Positions 59,493 to 64,000 of a stretch of DNA of 64,000 nucleotides are shown piece by piece (within the stretch, counting starts at the first letter, position 1; the number at the start of each line of letters is the position of its first letter). The stretch is from contig CACLJX010000006.1 of the NCBI GenBank assembly GCA_902607435.1, forward strand, positions 1 to 64,000. Reading direction: 5' to 3'. This DNA comes from an uncultured Alphaproteobacteria bacterium. Lineage in GTDB: Bacteria; Pseudomonadota; Alphaproteobacteria; HIMB59; GCA-002718135. The position numbers were made by a program, and so were the translations under genes. The notes under the pieces were generated by a model, which worked only from the letters and a program-made list of their open reading frames with translations, ran no database searches and was not told the DNA's origin.

Positions 59493-60616
59493 CCATATTA
59501 CATGAGTTATTAGCACCAAAACAAAATGCTGATGAAATATTATTAGTAAGTAATATTTATTTTAAAAATAAGGATAGAATCTATAAAAATGATGAACTTA
59601 TTGAATTAGATACATCAAAAACAGCAATTGTTATTGAATCACCAATTGATGGCTATGTGGAATATTTGGTAGATAAAGGCTCTTCGATAAATATAGGAGA
59701 AATTATACTACGAATTCACGATAAACCTGATTATATAGATAATAAAGAATCAGTAACCACTGAAAATTATAATAAATCAAAACCTAAGAGTGCGCAGATA
59801 ATCTCAAAAAAGGCGCAGGAGTATATTGATACACACAAGATTGATATTTCAGATATTCAAAAAAAATTTATACAACTAGAAGATCTAATAAAGGTGTCTT
59901 CAAAAGATGATGTTGAGAAAACAAAGTCTCAAGATAAATCTCTTTCTAAATCAATATTGTTCTCACTTGAATCAGATATTGAGGTTAGAAAAAAACCACT
60001 AATACTTTCAAAAAAAATAGAAATACAGGCTCTATCTAATGTTCAGTCAGCTGGTATGGTAAGTACAATTTTTTACAATATAGATGATTGCGATTTTCCA
60101 GAAAGTGAAAACTTAATCTTAAATTCTGCTGGATCAATTTTAACTATTATTACTTTTGAGGTTTCAAGATTGTTAAAAAAATACCCAATGCTTAATGCAT
60201 ATTATGATAATGATTTCATTATGGAATATGTTGATATAAATGTTGGTATAGCACTTGACATTGATGATGGTTTAAAAGTTTATACTCTTAGGAAGAGTGA
60301 TACTCTGGCATTTAAGAAAATAGAATATGAGATATCACAAGGAATATATCATTATATGCGTAAAAGTTTAACTACTGACCATATCAAAGGTTCTACATTT
60401 ACAATTACTGACCTATCTTCTTTAGGAGTAGATCGCTTTATACCTTTAATCAATTATAAACAATCTGCGGTTTTAGGAATTTCTGCCTTTGATAATAAAT
60501 TAAAAAGATTTACTTTGAGTCTTTCTTTTGATCATAGGGTAACAGAAGGTAAAATTGCAAGCAAATTTCTTTCTGAATTATCATCTTGTGTTAAGAAGTA
60601 TAATAAAAAAAAATGA
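59489..60616 (+). CDS. 2-oxoacid dehydrogenase E2-like acyltransferase (lipoyl, subunit-binding and catalytic regions)
   Basis: ELDTSKTAIVIESPIDGYVEYLVDKGSSINIGEIILRI (lipoyl-like); SKKAQEYIDTHKIDISDI (PSBD-like); LSLSFDHRVTEGKIASKFLSEL. Confidence 0.85.
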   Translation: MTILHELLAPKQNADEILLVSNIYFKNKDRIYKNDELIELDTSKTAIVIESPIDGYVEYLVDKGSSINIGEIILRIHDKPDYIDNKESVTTENYNKSKPKSAQIISKKAQEYIDTHKIDISDIQKKFIQLEDLIKVSSKDDVEKTKSQDKSLSKSILFSLESDIEVRKKPLILSKKIEIQALSNVQSAGMVSTIFYNIDDCDFPESENLILNSAGSILTIITFEVSRLLKKYPMLNAYYDNDFIMEYVDINVGIALDIDDGLKVYTLRKSDTLAFKKIEYEISQGIYHYMRKSLTTDHIKGSTFTITDLSSLGVDRFIPLINYKQSAVLGISAFDNKLKRFTLSLSFDHRVTEGKIASKFLSELSSCVKKYNKKK

Positions 60617-60651
60617 ATTAATATAATTCAATTACATAAACACCTGGCATT

Positions 60652-61224
60652 ATGTACTCGTTTAAAAAGTTATTTCACTATACAAAATATAATCTAATAG
60701 ATAAGTGGGGATTTATCTATTTAGAAAAGTCATTGAAAGATTCTGTTTTTACCATGCCAAAAAGTGATGAATCAATAATTGTCCGTATTGCAAAAAAAAA
60801 AGATATTTTAAAAATTACTTCAGATATTTTTCCATATTTAACACAAGAAGAAATAGATCATGACGGCAAGTATATTAATCGCATAGGAGATAATGATTTC
60901 TCATGTTTTATTGCTGAAAAAGACGGTATTGTGGTACATTATTTTTTAGTTTACGAAAAAGCTAATAAATCACCTCTTATTAGAACACCATTTAATAATA
61001 AATTAATTAGTGATAATGATTCTTATTTAGGAGGAGCTTTTACAATACCTGAAGCAAGAGGTATGTGGATAGCTCCATTTACATTATCAACAATTCTTTT
61101 ATATTTAAGAGATTCTGTAAAATCTAAAAAAGTTTTTGTTATAGTTCATAAAAATACCCCTGGGGCAGAAGATTTCTATAAAAAAATTGGATTTAGTAGG
61201 ATTATTTCAACTATGAGAGCCTGA
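60652..61224 (+). CDS. GNAT-like acyltransferase
   Basis: VRIAKKKDILKI...; GGAFTIPEARGMWIAPFTLSTILLYLRDSVKSKKVFVIVHKNTPGAEDFYKKIGFSRI. Confidence 0.68.
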   Translation: MYSFKKLFHYTKYNLIDKWGFIYLEKSLKDSVFTMPKSDESIIVRIAKKKDILKITSDIFPYLTQEEIDHDGKYINRIGDNDFSCFIAEKDGIVVHYFLVYEKANKSPLIRTPFNNKLISDNDSYLGGAFTIPEARGMWIAPFTLSTILLYLRDSVKSKKVFVIVHKNTPGAEDFYKKIGFSRIISTMRA

Positions 61225-62243
61225 TGTTAAAATTAGTTAATCGAGAATTTTCCCAGGAAGAGTGGTTAGAAATAGTAATGCGATTTCAAGATTTGAGTCT
61301 AATGCAGATTTGGGAATATGCTCAGGCAAAAGTAGAAATGAGTTCATGGAAAGTAGAGAGAATAATTTTTCAAGATGGAGAAAATATTATTGGGGCTGCA
61401 CAAGCTTTGGTAAGATCAATTCCTTTCATTGGCGGGGGACTTGTTTGGATTAATCAAGGACCTTTGTGGCGCATTTCTGAAAATGGAGATTTTTCATTAC
61501 TTGCTGAAATGCTGAAAGAGATTAGTCGATACTGGGTAGAGGAAAAACACTTTTATGTACGTATCGTACCTCCTGTTTATAATGAAAAAATAATTATTGA
61601 GGAACTTCAGCATATTGGATATCATTTAGTTGGAAAATCTTCAGGTTGGTCCTCTGCTAGGATTGATCTTTCAAAGTCAGAAAAACAGTTACGTAAACAA
61701 TTTAAGCAAAAATGGAGAACAGCACTAAATGGTTCTGAGCGCTCTGGTGTTAGTTGTGTGACAGGTAGATCAAAGCAATTGCTTGAAGAGTTTCTTTCCC
61801 ATTATGACCCTTTTTTGAAAAAAAAAGACTTATCTACTCCCATTACACCTCAATTTTTACTTAAATTACAATCTTTACTTCCCGATGAACGTAAAGCATG
61901 GATATTTGAAGGAAGGATTGAAGGAGAATTATTAGGAGGGTTACTTGTAATGGGGTATGGAGACACTTGTATTGCACTTGCAGGAAGCAATCCAAATGCA
62001 AAAGGACGAGAACTAAGTTCTGGAAACTTGGTATGGTGGCGAGCGATTCTTAAAATGAAAGAGGAAGGTTATCGTTGGTTTGATGTTGGAGGAGCAAATC
62101 CTGAGTTAACCCCCAAAGGTATATTACGCTTTAAAGCTGGTTTAAGAGGACATCCTTATCAGTTAATAGGAGAGTTTGGATGCAGTCGCGGTAAGATATT
62201 GGATCGAATTTTAAATTGGTATATCCAGCGCATTCACAAATAA
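61224..62243 (+). CDS. FemAB-like aminoacyl/acyl transferase (GNAT superfamily)
   Basis: FQDLSLMQIWEYAQAKVEMSSWKVERIIF; LRKQFKQKWRTALNGSERSGV; WWRAILKMKEEGYRWFDVGGANPELTPKGILRFKAGLRGHPYQLIGEF. Confidence 0.83.
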   Translation: MLKLVNREFSQEEWLEIVMRFQDLSLMQIWEYAQAKVEMSSWKVERIIFQDGENIIGAAQALVRSIPFIGGGLVWINQGPLWRISENGDFSLLAEMLKEISRYWVEEKHFYVRIVPPVYNEKIIIEELQHIGYHLVGKSSGWSSARIDLSKSEKQLRKQFKQKWRTALNGSERSGVSCVTGRSKQLLEEFLSHYDPFLKKKDLSTPITPQFLLKLQSLLPDERKAWIFEGRIEGELLGGLLVMGYGDTCIALAGSNPNAKGRELSSGNLVWWRAILKMKEEGYRWFDVGGANPELTPKGILRFKAGLRGHPYQLIGEFGCSRGKILDRILNWYIQRIHK

Positions 62244-62332
62244 CAGTTTAATTTCAATAATTATTTATTTAGAAAAGTATAATCAGGGGCATAAATCACC
62301 AGGAGACTTTGTTCTCTTTGATTTAAATAAAT

Positions 62333-63841
62333 TTATATTGATTTAACCCAACTTTTTCTGACTTTAATAAACTCTTCGCTATTACAATCATTCCAAGCTT
62401 TATTTCTAATTCTTTCTAATTCATTTGGGGGAACAGAAGTATTAATTAAGTTTGCTTTCATCCATTGAAATTTATCCGGATCATAATCTTTAGACATTTG
62501 ACCATTTTTCATACAATAATCAAATATTGGAGTGCCTGGGACAGGTTGAACTAATGAAAAATTAGAAGCAACTCCATATTGAAACATCTTTTTAGCAAGA
62601 TTAACTGTCGTTTCAATTTCTTCTCTTGTTTCATCTGGAAAACCAATCATATAGTTGGATGCAACATTAATCTTATATTTTTTAATTGTCTTAATTAAAT
62701 CAACGGGATTAAATTTTTCTAGAGGTAACTTATTAGAACACCATTTTTTTATTATTCTAGGACTTCCTGACTCAAATGGTACTGTGATTTCTTTAAATCC
62801 AACATTAGATAACAATTCAATGACTTCTTCGTCAGGGACCATCCAGCCTGGTATATTAGATTTCTTAACTAAATGTACCATATTGATTCCATTAACATCC
62901 ATTAAATCTAAGTCCAAACCAACTATACTTTTTAAAAGACGAATAGCTCTTTTTTTCATTCCAAATATTGAATCATCTTCAATATAAACTTGCTTTACTC
63001 CTATTTCATTTTTTAGGATATGTAGTTCTTTTCTAACTCTTTCATCAGATTTAATTCGAAATCTTCCAATAGCACCGGATTTTGAGTCTTCAGTTTCATC
63101 AGCTATATGACAATATGAGCAAGCCCATGGACAGCCTCTAGAAGTCATTATAGATGCGTATCGTAATTTTGTACCTGGTTTAATCTGTCCTGCATGTGGT
63201 CTGCTTATTTTCCAATATCTTTCATTTGGTAATAAGTCCCAGGCTGGAATTGGCAGTTTATCTAAATCCCAAATAATATCTCCAAAATGAGAATTATTGA
63301 TTATTTTTCCATTTTTATTTTTAAAATATATTTTTCCAATAGAACTAAAATCTCTACTGTCTTTTTGTAAAACTTTAACAATATTTTGAATAGTAACTTC
63401 TGATTCAGAAGTACAAATAATATCAAATCCAGCGTTAAAAAAAATAGAAGATCTTGATTTTGCATTAACACCTCCTGAAAAAAGTAATTTTTCAGGATAA
63501 TGTTTTTTAATTAATCTGGCACAATTTAATACTTGTGTTTCTTGTTGTGAAAATATTGAAGTTAAACCTACTGCATTATATTTACTAGCTACCTCTAAAA
63601 TTCTTTCATCACTAACGCCCGTTCTTAGTAAACCACTTGGAAGTTCTGTTGATTTATTAAAAAAATCTTCTAATTTATCATTATGATTCCCTACACACGC
63701 ATCATATACATAAGTTTCAACGTCTATATCTCTTAAAGCCCCTCCCAAGTATGGATAGGCTAAAGATCCATTAGGTTTACAAACGTTGCCAGGCCAACTT
63801 TGTTCAGGAGGATATAACAATAATACTTTTATATTTTTCAC
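62333..63841 (-). CDS. B12-binding domain radical SAM protein (second)
   Basis: KVLLLYPPEQSWPGNVCKPNGSLAYPYLGGALRD; SIMTSRGCPWACSYCHIADE. Confidence 0.9.
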   Translation of the reverse strand: MKNIKVLLLYPPEQSWPGNVCKPNGSLAYPYLGGALRDIDVETYVYDACVGNHNDKLEDFFNKSTELPSGLLRTGVSDERILEVASKYNAVGLTSIFSQQETQVLNCARLIKKHYPEKLLFSGGVNAKSRSSIFFNAGFDIICTSESEVTIQNIVKVLQKDSRDFSSIGKIYFKNKNGKIINNSHFGDIIWDLDKLPIPAWDLLPNERYWKISRPHAGQIKPGTKLRYASIMTSRGCPWACSYCHIADETEDSKSGAIGRFRIKSDERVRKELHILKNEIGVKQVYIEDDSIFGMKKRAIRLLKSIVGLDLDLMDVNGINMVHLVKKSNIPGWMVPDEEVIELLSNVGFKEITVPFESGSPRIIKKWCSNKLPLEKFNPVDLIKTIKKYKINVASNYMIGFPDETREEIETTVNLAKKMFQYGVASNFSLVQPVPGTPIFDYCMKNGQMSKDYDPDKFQWMKANLINTSVPPNELERIRNKAWNDCNSEEFIKVRKSWVKSI

Positions 63842-64000
63842 ATTAAATTTTTTTAATTTTTTTTATACTTCTTATAATTAATTTCCTTGAAATGAAATCT
63901 TTATTTATTTCTATCATTGAGGAAAAAAGTTTAGTAATCAATTTCCTTTAGAAGTAGTTTTTAAATTATAGAGTGTGCCCGAAAAAAAATCATAAATGAT

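Noticed and set aside
62250-62332. Short coding-like frame EKYNQGHKSPGDFVLFDLNKFILI before the second B12 radical SAM gene
   Set aside because: No start codon, too short, and no family recognised; cannot be distinguished from chance.

Overview
AT-rich bacterial chromosome segment, probably from a marine alphaproteobacterium (inferred from the infA-yacG-tRNA-Phe order, low GC and a methylated-osmolyte gene set). Four parts are visible. (1) 1-3311: housekeeping edge with the murA 3' end, hisG, hisD, infA, a yacG gene missing from the ORF track, and tRNA-Phe(GAA). (2) 3355-15510: a GT9 gene, then a methylated-compound catabolic cluster with a DddP-like M24 protein, a BHMT-like methyltransferase, a dimethylglycine-dehydrogenase-like flavoprotein, a class V aminotransferase, a class II aldolase, an aldehyde dehydrogenase, a GBBH/TauD-like dioxygenase and an EamA transporter. 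(3) 15523-47660: a large surface-glycan locus with an O-antigen ligase/polymerase-like protein, rfbBDAC, a legionaminic-acid-type nonulosonate pathway, a sugar amidotransferase with HisF/HisH-like partners, and an unusual sub-operon (HpaI aldolase, CMP-sugar synthetase, SDR, sugar-phosphate cyclase, Gfo/Idh). (4) 47550-63841: a 204-bp near-perfect direct repeat (47550-47753 and 57115-57318, offset 9565, one mismatch) flanks a 9.36-kb segment carrying a B12 module (cobalamin riboswitch, membrane protein, BtuB-like receptor, B12-binding radical SAM) and a glycan module. The repeat leaves a truncated ACP gene on the left and a truncated SDR tail on the right, so an ancestral SDR-ACP-E1-E2-GNAT-FemAB operon appears to have been interrupted. 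The strongest candidates for something undescribed are this repeat-bounded cassette, the aldolase/cyclase/CMP-transferase sub-operon, and the ACP + 2-oxoacid-dehydrogenase + FemAB set in a glycan locus. All family assignments are by eye from translated sequence; no searches were run.
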